DNA from: Chionis minor | Taxonomy: Eukaryota > Chordata > Aves > Charadriiformes > Chionididae | NCBI GenBank assembly: GCA_013398295.1 | Contig: VZSF01002978.1 | Location: forward strand, 1 to 64,000 | Reading direction: 5' to 3' | Length of the DNA: 64,000 bases | In this document: positions 13,687 to 25,979 of the stretch, piece by piece | Position numbering within the stretch: the stretch's first letter is position 1 | How the letters are laid out: the number at the start of each line of letters is the position of its first letter | Made by a program: the position numbers and the translations under genes | The notes under the pieces: generated by a model | Database searches by the model: none | What the model was told of the DNA's origin: nothing | Seen by the model: only the letters and a program-made list of their open reading frames with translations

Positions 13687-14351
13687 GGCTTAAGTATGTG
13701 TTCCAGAACACATGAAATCAGTGCAGCAAATACCTGCTGCTTTTGTTATATTTACGATCCCGTTTGACGAATTTTCTCGTTCAGAAATACTTCCATGCCA
13801 TCTGTTGTCTCTGATCCTGTTCAACAGAGCGGCATTACTGGCCTGACGATTTCAATCCCATTTCTTTAGAAATTCTTATGTAGGGTATACAAGTACAAAG
13901 GCTAAACAGCAAATGTCTTCACTATTGATTTTTCTCTGCCATTGACTATTTATTTATTTATGTGTCTATTTAATGTTCTTTATTTATAATGTGTAAAGGT
14001 CTAATTTTTCCTATTCAAAATGATAGAGGCAAGCACTAACTTGATCAGGTAAGAAAGAGATTAGTGCACACACATCTGAAAGGAAAGAAGGACCTTAATT
14101 GATATCAAACGCTGCCTTACGCAGAAAAGTGGGGAGAAAAATCCCACCGTTGCACCTGGTGGCTGAGTTGGGGGGCGCAGCAGCATAGCGGGGAGCCACC
14201 GCTGCAGCGCTCGCCTGCAGGGTCCGTCGCTGTACGTCTCGGGAGCCCTTTCACTCTGTCACATCAGAATTGTACACAATTGTCCTCGAATAACCAGGGG
14301 ACGTGGTCAGTGCCTGCTCTTTACTCACCGCCCGATGCTTTCTCCTGACAG

Positions 14352-14474
14352 ATGTAAACGAGTGCACCACTGAGAACGGCGGCTGTCAGGACCAGTGCTG
14401 TAATACCGTCGGCAGCTACCACTGCAAATGTCCAGCTGGCCAGAAACTGGAGGAAGATGGGAAATCGTGTGGAG
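14352..14474 (+). CDS. MEGF6: MEGF6 exon a: calcium-binding EGF module
   Basis: Encodes 41 codons starting DVNEC, with the first G of Asp supplied by the upstream exon. The acceptor is ctcctgacag and the donor GGAG|gtaatg. DVNEC plus an Asn in C-x-N-x4-Y-x-C-x-C is the calcium-binding EGF signature with the Asp/Asn beta-hydroxylation site. The module contains seven cysteines instead of six. The residue after the third cysteine, usually variable (C-x-N-T), is itself Cys (QCCNT), leaving one potentially unpaired. This exon is isolated: about 14 kb of intron precedes it and 19.7 kb follows it. From memory, human MEGF6 has only one calcium-binding EGF before the AINSC module, so this may be an extra module. 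Confidence 0.93.
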
Positions 14475-17400
14475 GTAATGTTTTGTACTGTGTCTCGCTG
14501 CTATTAAGAAATCGGAGGAGGCATTGGAAAGGAAAAGGAAATGTTAGCTTTTATCTGGAGCCAGTTGAAGAGCGCATACTCAGAGTTGTCAAGAGTGCAG
14601 ATCTTCTCATGTCTGGATTATGAAGATGTAGCTGTAAGAACACTTCAAAGGGTTGGGGTTTTGTTTTCTTTTTTTTTTGGAAAAATTGTTATCACTTAAC
14701 CTGGATTGGCTGTGCCGTGTTCCAATTATGGAATTTCCATCGTCAATTTAAAAACCTGAAGAAAGTGTATATGTTTGATAACGTTTCATCTGTCTCTAAA
14801 ACAAAATGGTTCTTATCAGAAAGTACACATACATTTTTGCATTTCAATCGTAATTCCAGAGCTAGAGATTAACCGAATAAAAAAGGATTTAAAACCACAT
14901 GCTACGTAAACCCATTTGTCTTCTTCCTAAGGGTAATATAAGTCTAGTTAGTGCATCATGGGGTGAAATTTGGTTTTATGGAAAAGCTTGACTTCCTGTA
15001 GCAGCAAAACATCGCATAAGCTTATATTAGAAGAGGGGTGTAAACGCCCATCTGCTCCGCTGACCTGCAGTCACTGCGTTTTTGTCATCATCAGATGCAA
15101 AAGGTAGAGGAGACCAGGTGTAAAGTAGCCGAGGTGTACTGTGGTGCAGGCCAGAGCCGTTCCTTCTCCTTGAGCTCTCCTAATACAGGTCACAAACGTT
15201 GGCTGCTGTCTGATCCTGTGTGCACTGGCTGGGTGCCTGGACTGCACCCTCGATTGCATGTCATTGCTGCAGGACGTATAGCGTTGGCATTTTTTCATTC
15301 TCAAGATGCAAGGTGCTAGGCAGGTTTTCATGAACTGTATTACCATCTTTTCACAAGAACCCATCTTCTCTGGCTTTTCCTGTTGCGTAGTGTCTCACAA
15401 ACTTCCAGGAATTCATTTTACCGTTGTCCTTCAGCTCCTTTCTTAAGGTTTGTACAAAACCAGCTATTCTTGCCTCTAGTCACGTGCTTTATCCTAACTT
15501 TATAATTTATTTTGCTGCACTCCTTTTTTCACTAGAAGATGGTAGAATTATTTTCCACAGCAGCCTATCATTTCATATCCAACTTGACAGTGTAAATAAG
15601 CTGTAGATGGTTATTTTATTTTGATTGAAATTTTCGTTATGGTCCTCTCTGCTTTCATTTTTGGCCTTTTGAGAGCTCAAGCTGGAGGCACTGTCCATGA
15701 TTCACAGATTCCTGCTACTTCACCTCAGCTTCCTCTTGCCTCTTTTGGGGACTGATTGGCAATATGCCATGAATCGGTGTGTGTAGGTCTGTGTGCTGGT
15801 GACTGCTTATTGCTTTTAGATCTGCTTAAAAGTTGTCCAAAAACTAAGTTTTTTGAAAGCAGAGGTCCTACTGGTTGTAATCCTAAATTGCTTAACATGC
15901 AAGAGTCCTGTTTCCTTTAAAACAGTCTTGTGGTAGTGAGTTAATAAGTAATTAGCATTCCTTCTTCACAATTCTTCTATTCTTAAAATATAATTTCAAC
16001 TATAGTATTTTGACATACTTTAAAACTCAAACAGAGCCTAAGATACTTGATTCTTGTACTATATACTACCTAACCAGGAATTAAAGGAGGATGTATTATC
16101 AGCTGTTTTGAAGCTGCTTTTTGGAATCTTCAGCCAAAAATGGAAATGTGCAATAAACTGGAAATGCTCAAGTCGTAGAACAAAGCGAAGGTAGCAGTGG
16201 CAGTAATTACACCTGAACTTGTGTGGAGATGGTAATGACAAGGAGCGTATGGCTACACTGACCTCCAAGAAGGCCAACTTCAGCCAACTTCTAGCCACCA
16301 GATGTCACGATATAAGTAACTGTGTGGTTGACTACTGGAGAAGGGAACCGTGAGCTTCCAAACAAAACTGCATGTGCCGCTGGAAAGTGTTGGTCATTCA
16401 GGACGTGACACTGAATTGGCGTTTTATTGATGCCTTTGCGTTGCTCAAAGGGGTCATTTTGCAGATGAGTAAAACAGCTTCTCATTCAGGTTAGCCAGCG
16501 TTTTTGGAGGAACAAGGCTTTATAGTTGTTCTGGGTGGTTACATTCTTTCTTTCTTTATAGCATCATTGTGCTTTATGTTACCCCTTAGTCTAAACTCGA
16601 GCGTTAAATAGATGTGTACTATTGTTCTGCTCCCATTATCTCTCTCATGGTTGGTTTTATTTCACTGGTGACTGGAATGATCGATTGGTGTACAGGTTTT
16701 TTTTTTATAAGTCCAGGTACAAATAAGGTGTATCGTTAGAAAAGCACCATGGAAGTAGTACAGATTTTATTCAGTAAGTCGTTATTAGTGCAAAGATTGA
16801 TCCTGTTTTTCAGAAACAAAATAGAGCATCCTTCTGACAAAAAGGAAAGATGCTGTCAGGAAATAACTGTGGGTGGGGGTTTTTTGTTGTTTTTTTTAAA
16901 AAAAGGATTTAACCATTTGTAGCTGTTTAACGCTGAGAAAGGGAAAGTGGATAAAAATCCACTAATCCAACAACACAATGAAGCATACTGCTGATTTGGT
17001 CAGTAATAGCTGGGTGGTTTGTGAGCCATGTTAGGAGACCCAGGGGCCTAATTTCACAGCTCGAATGAGCTGAGGATGCTCAGCATCTCTGTCTTCTAGG
17101 ACGTCAGAGGTGTCTGCAAGACACAAGGCTTCATGAATATGAACAAGACAACAGCATAAAATAAGTGAGATAATCTTAAAATAAGCTATTGCTGCGTGCG
17201 TTGACTAAACCTTGCCTTTCTGGGGTGGTTCTGCGGCTGGTTAGAGCCACGTGGGGAAGGGGATGGTGCGGCACAGCCTGGGACGTCCCACCCTGTGGGC
17301 TCCATACTCCTCCCGAGGCCTGTGAGGACCTTTTCTAACCCACTGGGGGCTCTTACGGCAGGATGTATCATTCGGAGTTATGTGGTGTGTAAATTCTTCA

Positions 17401-20400
17401 CTCCGTTAAGGGATACCTCCGTCAAGAGGCAAGTTGTAGTAAGGTGAAGGCATGTGCATCTATACGGAAATGCCAGCCAGCGCGGTGAACTGATTAGCCT
17501 TTCAAAACTAATTATCTACATGTTGTACTGCAGATTTTACTCTCCAGTGTTCACGGGCTGAGCTTCAGTTTTCTTATCTGACAGAGAAATATTTTCTGGC
17601 AGATAGTCGCGTAGGCATTACAGATTCTGACGGAAAGCTCATGCTTCCCTCTCGCTCTTCATGTGTCTGATGGGAAGTATTGATGGGAAAGGATTGGGAT
17701 TTAAATCGCTGCACAAATAACACAACAAATTAATATTTGGCATTTATTAGCGTATGACTGTCAGCCTGATTCCGTGCCCTGTGCGTCTGTAGCGGCGCTC
17801 AGCGTTTTGGGGGCAGTTTGGTCAGCATCCGCAGGTGGGTTGGCTCAGAAAGCTCTATCTTGGTCTGAGTCAGGGAGAGGAAATGTGTGTGTGTGTGTCT
17901 GTGCACGCGCAAATCAGCTTTACCTTTGTGCAATACCTCTTTATTTATTAACCAGAGGTACCACTGACTTCTTATGTGATACTCTGCGAGACGTACAGAT
18001 ATTCTCATTTTCCATTTTTCGCTAATGCAAAGCAATGCTACTCAAACATAGCAGAAGGCAAAAATTGTATTCTCCCAAAATAAATACCATTTTAAAACTC
18101 AGCCATTGGCACAAGTCCAGATCTGCAAGAGGTGCTGAGGCTACAGCTACAAAAGCACATTTTCACACATGAATAAGCTCCAGAAGTCAAATTAAAAAAG
18201 GTCTTGACCTTATGTTAACCTTCTTTGATAAACTGTCATTTCTTATTTATATTATTGTGCTCTGCCAAGGCAACTGAAGGAAGTTAAGAGACAAATGAAG
18301 TCCTATGATTAGCTGTTGATGAAAAGAAGCTTTTATTTTACTGATTAGAGTAATACTGTGATCGCTGCAACCCCGTCTCCAGGGATTTCGGTCACACCTC
18401 GGAGCCTGGCAGGTCTCCTGCCCTTTGGCAGAGGGACTTTCGGAGCGGCTGCATCCCGAGCCAGTGTGTGACTTTGCAAGGCCACCACTGCTTACCCCAG
18501 TAATGTGATAGTCACCAGTGTCACTGGTTCAGCCTGAGCCTGGGTCGGATGAGAACTTCCCAAACACTGTTGCCACAGAAGAGTTAATAGCTGGACTAAA
18601 AGAAATGCTGAAGGATTTGTTCAAGAGAAATGAAGTTTTTGTTAAAATGACCTCAGCATTTATTTAGTCTATGAGGTTTGAGGTGTCAATCATAACTTAC
18701 TCTTGTCCAACTGCTTTTGTCAAAGAGAACAAACATGCTAATTCTGCATTTGGACTGTTTTCCTTGCTCAACAAATCAATGCCCCAGGCTTCTGCAATGT
18801 CCTGTGAAAAGAAACCGAAGAACATAATACCGTACATCTCTAGGGAAATGCCAAGGAGCTTTTTCATTCATTCATTTATTTATTTATTAATAGAACAGGA
18901 GAAATGAGCCCGCTGGAGGCATTAAGGTTGCTTTTGCATTGTCTTATTTCAGAGAGTTGCATTTGACTCAACACTGTGGCATGCCATGACACCGAGTTCG
19001 TTATTTTCCAGGAATACTTCAGTAGAAGGAGAATAAGGAAAATAAATTCTGTTTTACAAAAAGAAAAATACATCCGTTCCGATTACAGGTGCAACAAGTA
19101 CCACTCTGCATGAGCTCCAATCTTAGAGCAGTCACGTGAAGGCACTCCTCGATGAGGTGAAGCCACCCAGCCTTCCTCATCTTTCTCAATTTCAAGACCT
19201 CGTCTTGAGATACAGAAATAAAAGCAGTTGCAGGAGTTCTAACACAATTATCTAATTATTTGTAACTGAATTACTATGCCCACTTAATGTCCACCTCAGA
19301 GAATTAGGGGAATGGACAACTCCATCTTGTGACCCTAACAGACCCTGGGTGAACAGTCTTGATAACTAGGACATTTTAATGTAGTGGCTTTTTACAGCAA
19401 TTCAGAAAGGAAGGAAAAAAAAAAAGAAAAATAACTGTGAGAGAAGAGAGGACAAAACTTAATCTCTGGTATTTCCGACCCTGTTGTTAGGTGCTCTTGG
19501 GTACCCTGAAACTCCAGAATGGGTTCTTATAGCTGAGTCAGGAAATTCCCAAGTATTCAAGTTTCAAAATATAAAAAAGGCTCTGTGAAGTACTCTGTCA
19601 GAGGCTGAGGAATAAACACTTTCTTCTGCATTAGTTTGCAGAATACTGGCAGACGTCTTATCTCTTGAAGTTAAGTTGAAAAAAAAGCAATACCTGGGTT
19701 TACATTTAAATATTGTTTATTTATGGTTGCTCCTACCTGTCAAATTGGTGTCTTTAGTTGCAAATAAAAAAGCATAATTACTGCTTTTGATTTCAGATCC
19801 CAGTTGATAAAATTCAAGGGTCCCCTTACTCCTCTTGTAAAGGGAAATATATTAACTAAGATTAAGGATTAATTGTGCGTTTCAAACGCTATTTAGCGTT
19901 ATGCAGTCAGACTTCCATGGTTTTCTGGAGACTATTGAATTTAGGCAGGAGAACTACGTGGGGTTTGTGAATGGCTGCAGAGAAGATCCGGGCAGAAACT
20001 ATCCTAAGACATTCGGCGCTGTATTTGCAAACCTTATTGGGAATTTAACTTTATTTCTACTTCTGAGGAATTCTTTTGGAAATTCCCAATTCTTATTTTT
20101 AAGCATTAGTCTTAATGAAGAAAGGAAGGCTGGGGGTCGTTTGTCTGACTCACGTGCTGCCGTGCCGTGTTGGGAGCCAGTGGGGATCAGTAGCTGCGAG
20201 GAGCTGCTGATAGTGGCATCTCCTGGGCAAATAGTGGCGTCTTTCTGCATTTGTCTCTTCGTGGTAGTACTGCTGCAAAAAATGTGCTCAAAGTAAGTGG
20301 TAAAAATGACAACAGATTCACGTTAACTGTAGATTATTGGACTTTTTAAATGAATTTCCTGACTTGTGACGAATGGCGAGCGCAAGGCAGGCAGGAACCC

Positions 20401-23400
20401 GAGCTAAATTGCGGCGGGCTCGTTTTGGGCTCGCAGCGGCTCTCAGCACATAGCGAATGCCACAGGTTGGGTTGGTCAGTCCCCCTGTACTTTGTCAGCC
20501 CTCCCAAGCCTCATCCGCTCAATTACACGCTTGGGACACACCGACCCTTTCAATCGTATTAAAACTTATCATATACTAAACTCAGCAAAGTTTATTATAT
20601 ATATGACCTGCTTCTCTTCAGTCAGGGAAGGGCTGACACATCACTCGGACCAGAACAGACGCTTCCAGCCTAGTTTTTGTGCATGTATCTGGCAGTCTTA
20701 GCTGAGAAGAACATCTGACGCTCTGATAACTGATTTATTTTTGAATTTTAATTGCACTTGTTTAGATTTTTTCCTGATTCATGCTTGACTATCGCTAAAG
20801 TCTCCCCGTTCCTCTCTTAGGCGCTGAACAAAGACGGCTGTGAGCTGAACCACGTAATTTCTCAAGTCTGAGATCCCTCAGGGCAGATGAACTAACAGTT
20901 GTGACAGCTTCCTCCAAAGCGAATATTGCCATTGAAGAGGGAGCTCGTTTATCCTGGATGCAGGGTTTTATTGATTGGAGCTGAGGACAGGCACAGTCAG
21001 TTTTCAGTCACTTTTTAAGCAGAAGTTTTATGCGGACCAGTTGGGTAGAAAAGGCTGGTGTCAAGAGCAGCATCCTAATCTGGGGCTCCAAACCAGCAGC
21101 TGAAGGAGTCCTACCTGCAGCCTTGGCCCTCTGAAAAGACTCTGACTACTTATATCTCAATAATTCAGTCATTATTTTAAGCAAGTCTTGGTAAATTTCT
21201 TTTTTCCATGGAGGAAAAGTCTCTTTTTCTCATGGAGGGGTTTTTTTTGGTGTATAGATTTTTCTTCTTTTTTTTTTTTTTTTCTCTTTGAATGCTTAAT
21301 TCAACTGCAGCATTTTAATAACAGCCTTTTGCATAAACAAATCATGCAACTGGCAGTTTAATTTTCAGGTTATTTAAGGATTACACAGGGTTGGGTGTAG
21401 CACGGCGTGTCGGCATGTCGTACTCTTCCTGCAGCCCGTCTTCGGCTGTGTTCCAAAGCGGCGTGTTTTTTTTCAAAAAGCGTGGTAGTGTTCAGAAAGC
21501 AGAGCAAACTGGCACCCCGTTCTGCATTTCAGTTATCAGATGAATTATTGATCGCTGATCTGACACGGGCTGAAAGGGAAAAATTGTTTCTGGATGTCAC
21601 AGGCCTCCCAGGTAACAACAAACGAAGAGTCCCATCTCTACGGCGTCTGGTCCATATGGCGCTTGAAAGCTCTCCGTGCGTCACAGCTGATTATAGACTC
21701 GGCACATGGGCTGCTTCCCCGAGGCTTCCAGCTCCCCTGTCTTTCTCCAGGATCTGAAAAGCCTCACATGGGCTCTACCAGCTGGAAGGAAATACTAAGT
21801 GGGAACCGTAACTTGCTATTATCTTTGGAAAGGAGTAGCTGTGTAAAGTGCGGGGAGGATGACAGTCGTCCCCTTCGCGGTTTCTCTGCGGGTGTCTCCA
21901 GCTCTTGCAATTGTGTATTTGTGCAGAAAGTTGGGCTTGAGCAAACCGACTGGCCTGAAAAGTTCTCTTTGTTCAAATTGCTCGCTGCAGAAAGCTTTAT
22001 CGATCAGCTTTTGACAATGAAAACATTTAAGGTTTGGAAATATTGCAGTATTTGCTGCACCAGTTAGGGATTTAATGCGGTTTAATTAACGCAAGAGCTT
22101 TGAATAGTTAGATGAAAAGCACTATGTAACTATATGAAAAGACTATTATTGTCCAGACAAAATATAATATTTGGAAATAATATGACAAAAATTATAGACT
22201 GCAGTGCAAATATGTTTTGAGATATTTCAAGGGCTCTGATTAGTTTATATTAGCTAGTTTCTAGCACTTATGACTACCTCTGAAAGGCGGGTTATGGAGA
22301 ATGTTAACATTCCACTGGGCTGATTGACAATAATTAGTTTATTTTAAAGGAAAGGAAAGAAGCATGGTATTGTTGCAGCTGACTAATGTGAATTAAAAGC
22401 TAGGTAATCTTTTCCGCAATTACAGAGATACAATGATTGCCATTGTCAGCAAAGAAAATACACTCGTACTTTTAAGAATCGTTGTGTAGGAAGAGCTTTG
22501 CAAGCCTGAAATTGAAGCTCTGGTCATGGTCTCCAAAATTACGGTTAGTAGTAATTTTATGCAGAAGCAAGGCTTCTGAATACTTAAATTATAGCTTGTT
22601 TGTAGCAAGGTATTTACCGGCAAATGTAAGCATCTTATAAACAGCACATGAGTCATCTTGGTGTTCGTTTTGAGCACATCGAAAATGTAAATTGTAAGTG
22701 AATTACTCTTGTGTAGAGAGGCAAGGCATAAGAAACCTTCAATTCATGCTTTAAATGGAAATTATGAAAGGAAAAATGCACGCATTTGCTTTTCAGCGGA
22801 GAGTATTGTGCAGGGTAACTACTGTTTTTCCTATAGCTTTGCCTACAGGCTACGTAAACAAGGACTGTGGCAGATAGAGATAGGAAGAAATACAACTCAT
22901 GAGTGGTGTTTATATCCCTCTTTAGTAGCATTTCGTACCCGTCTTGACTGGGACAACTCATAGGAATCCCATTTTTTTATTGACATGCCCGTGGATTTTA
23001 CAAGCCATCTGATATATCCTTAAAAAGCTTTAAAACAATTTGTGATAAAATCTAAACCAAACAGAAATCCGCGAGCTTCTCTGTTCAAAGCATTGGCCCA
23101 AAGGAAGCCATCCAGACATGACTGTCAGCAAGACAGCAACTGCTGGGGGGGCTGCAGTTCGTTATTAAAAGATCAGTAGTTTGATCAACATCATATTGGA
23201 TTACTCATGCTTCAATTACATGAATACCTGAGGGCTTTAGCTGGGATTTATTAGAAGACCAACTTGAAATAAACCTGCTGTTGTTGCATACCAAATCTTT
23301 GAAAGACCCCCCTGACTACCTTGTTAACAGTTACTATCCCAAAAGTGCCAGTCAAGGAGTTCAAAAACAACTGATAAAAATGGAGCAATTGAGTGATTAA

Positions 23401-25093
23401 TTTGATGTCATTTGATGTCATTTTTAACCTCAGTAAGAGGGGGGGAAGGAATCTTCTGTGCTTGTTGACAGTGTCCATTAGGATCCCACTCTGGAAGTTG
23501 GTATGAAGAGGTTTGGGATGTGTTAATGCCACTTCTTTCTTCTTGTGGATGAATCTCTGCAGAGCCACAACTAATATATGTCTTAAGGAAGCAGAGCTAG
23601 AAAATCTGTGTAATGTGCTGTCTTTTGCTCGCTGGCGATTTATGTTGCGATTGGGCCTGGAGTTGATAGCTCCAGTGGGGAACCAGTGCTTGTGGAGGCT
23701 TCTCGAGGAGGCGCTATGTGAAGTGAGGCTGTAGAGCCATGTTGGTGAGCCAGTTTTCGCAGAAACGGGGTGGATTGTGCTGTGGCCTCATCTGGGTGAG
23801 TCTGGCAGAGAGCTGGAGCTCAATGGCTGAATGGCATGTTTTCCCTCCCCGTTCTCCTAGTCCCGCACAGTCTCGTCCCTCCACGCGTGGTGGCAGCGTT
23901 GCGTGCGTTCCACAGGTTGAACAACATGGTTCTGTCTGGCGGCTGCTCCGCCCAAACCAATGAGTCCCGAGATTGGCTTACGTTCCAGTCGCTTTGCAAG
24001 GCAAGTCTATCGATGTGATGTCTTAAAGCTTTCTACCAACCCAAGTGGGACATTTGTCACAAACAGCATTCATGTTTCTGACCAGCAGAAGATATGTACT
24101 GCAAGCTGGAAACATCAGATTATGAAGGTATTTGCATGATTATAATTTTCTTTTGCATATTTTACCTACTGTGTGTGGAAAAGACATTTCCCTATGCAGC
24201 CTACTGCAGTAAAGACCCTTACTGAGCTCAGCAAGTGGGCATTAATATTGTGGCTAACGCAAACCAGATGTTCTCATCAGATCAGTCGTTTCTCCCCTTT
24301 CATTCCATAACTGTTTTTTTCAAACTGTCATATCCTGCTGAGAGAAGATGCCGACGGCCCAACGTATAAACGTCTTTAGTATGTCTCTGATTGGAATCTG
24401 CGCACAGCGTTTGGGCTGTATCATGCTGGCCTTTATTAAGTACATCCCCTCGTAGAGATCCTTTCCTCCTTTGCCACCCTCCCGCCTCCCAGCATGGCCT
24501 ATCTGAATTGTGCTGAGGAACTGTATTTAAAAATTGATAGCCCCATAACAAGTTTTCCTTCTGCTATTATGCCCCACGTCACAAGAACTTGCAGAACAAG
24601 TTCTGGTGAAGCTGCTGATGCTGGTGATCTCAAAGCCTCTTTCCTAAGCAGAAATTACATAAAACTTTAATTATTGTGTTTCAGCCCGCACCGCTGCCAT
24701 GCGTAGGCAAAACATCCTCTTCCAACTTCACTTTTTACAGCCGGTACATTCACTTCTTTTCTACAGAAAACCAAAATTAATTGAGGTTGTTTTTTTCAGT
24801 ATATAAACACGTTTAAAGGTCGTAAGTTATATGTTTGTCTGAATTGTCATTCCTCAGATTGTACTCCGTTATTTCACGTGGTCATTCACTGACCTGGCAC
24901 CAGTTTTCCACTGAGAGTCTCTATCTGTGTGGGTTTCATACTGATGTGAACTGGAGTCATCAAGTGCATACAGTTGCCAAAATATCTATTAGTAGAACCC
25001 TAGTGTGGAGAATGATAACCCTATCAGTCTTCCTTTTTGGCTTTACTTTGCTGAGATGCTGTGTACTGCTCCAGGATTCAGAAATGGGTCATC

Positions 25094-25116
25094 TTTTTTT
25101 TTTTTTTTNTTTTTTT
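25094..25116. repeat. Poly(T) tract with one undetermined base
   Basis: A run of about 23 Ts is interrupted by a single N at 25109, the only ambiguous base I noticed in the window. This is typical of homopolymer uncertainty or a polished gap, so the true tract length is unknown. Confidence 0.85.
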
Positions 25117-25963
25117 GCTTTAAGGACTAAGAGCTGAGAAAAATGTACAGATCTGGTTTGTGAAAAGATGGGGAAAAGTATTTCTTCATGGCTGTGTGAA
25201 AGCGTCACGGTGACGTCTGAGGTTGGTCCATGAAATTATCATGTTCCTTACTTTAATTCTATACCCTGATTTTTTTGCAAATTATCTGGCCCCAATAATT
25301 GCTGAAAACTCATATATATATGTCTCTGCGTGTATATTTAATAAAGAATGCCTTGAAACTCTAATTAGGGCTGCTTGACTCCAAAGCAGTTTACATATCA
25401 CAGGCTTACACAGCTATCAAACAGATGCTTCTCCTTTTTTTTTCATTCAACTGACATTTTCATTTTCTCTGCATATTTTGAGGACTGAGCAGTGATGTGT
25501 TTTGACTCCTGAGGCTACAGACGATATCAAAATGAGGATTAGAAATGAAGCTTTACCTGTCAATTAAGTTGTTAAGCTTGTCCTCCACAGCGTCTACGCT
25601 TTCAAATGGCCTGTTTATTGAATTTGAAATAGTTTTCATTCTTGACCTTGTTTAAATTGAATGGACAGTTCTAATTATAATCTTCAGAGTTTTCAACTGC
25701 AACATATGGTTTGCATATAGAGTTGTGGATGAGTGGCTCTTGTCTGTTTATTGAGCTAAACCACTGTTAAATATCTCAGGAGAGACTGGCATGGCAGGCA
25801 TGGAAAGTAAGCGGAAAGCGGCGGTACAGATACGATCGGAGGTGATCTGCTCTTGAGGGACAGCTGAGAAATGGACTGTGATTGTGGGATCCAGTCATTG
25901 GGGAGGAACAAGTTGCTGCTTTCAATGGTTGCATTGTGGCAGCCTTCACATGAAAGCAATGTT

Positions 25964-25979
25964 TAAAAAAAAAAAAAAA
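25964..25979. repeat. A-rich homopolymer tract
   Basis: About 15-16 consecutive As in the intron. No retroelement body was recognised upstream. Confidence 0.6.

Larger units (their letters stand above)
1..14351. other. MEGF6: Intron upstream of first visible MEGF6 exon (5' end outside window)
   Basis: At least 14.35 kb with no exon I can support on either strand. It holds the CR1 tail at the edge, a possible tRNA-derived SINE remnant near 3.2 kb, a G-rich run at 4465-4482, a short CpG-dense patch near 4.7-4.9 kb, an ERVL-type solo LTR at 7.5-8.0 kb, a T18 tract at 11069-11086 and an unexplained minus-strand open frame at 13.2-13.7 kb. The rest appears to be ordinary unique A+T-rich intron sequence. 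It ends in a pyrimidine-rich acceptor (tttctcctgacag). Confidence 0.8.

Noticed and set aside
23690..24018. Possible promoter-like stretch with CCAAT and inverted ATTGG near 23958-23976
   Set aside because: Two such pentamers close together are expected by chance. No TATA box, CpG cluster or exon follows.
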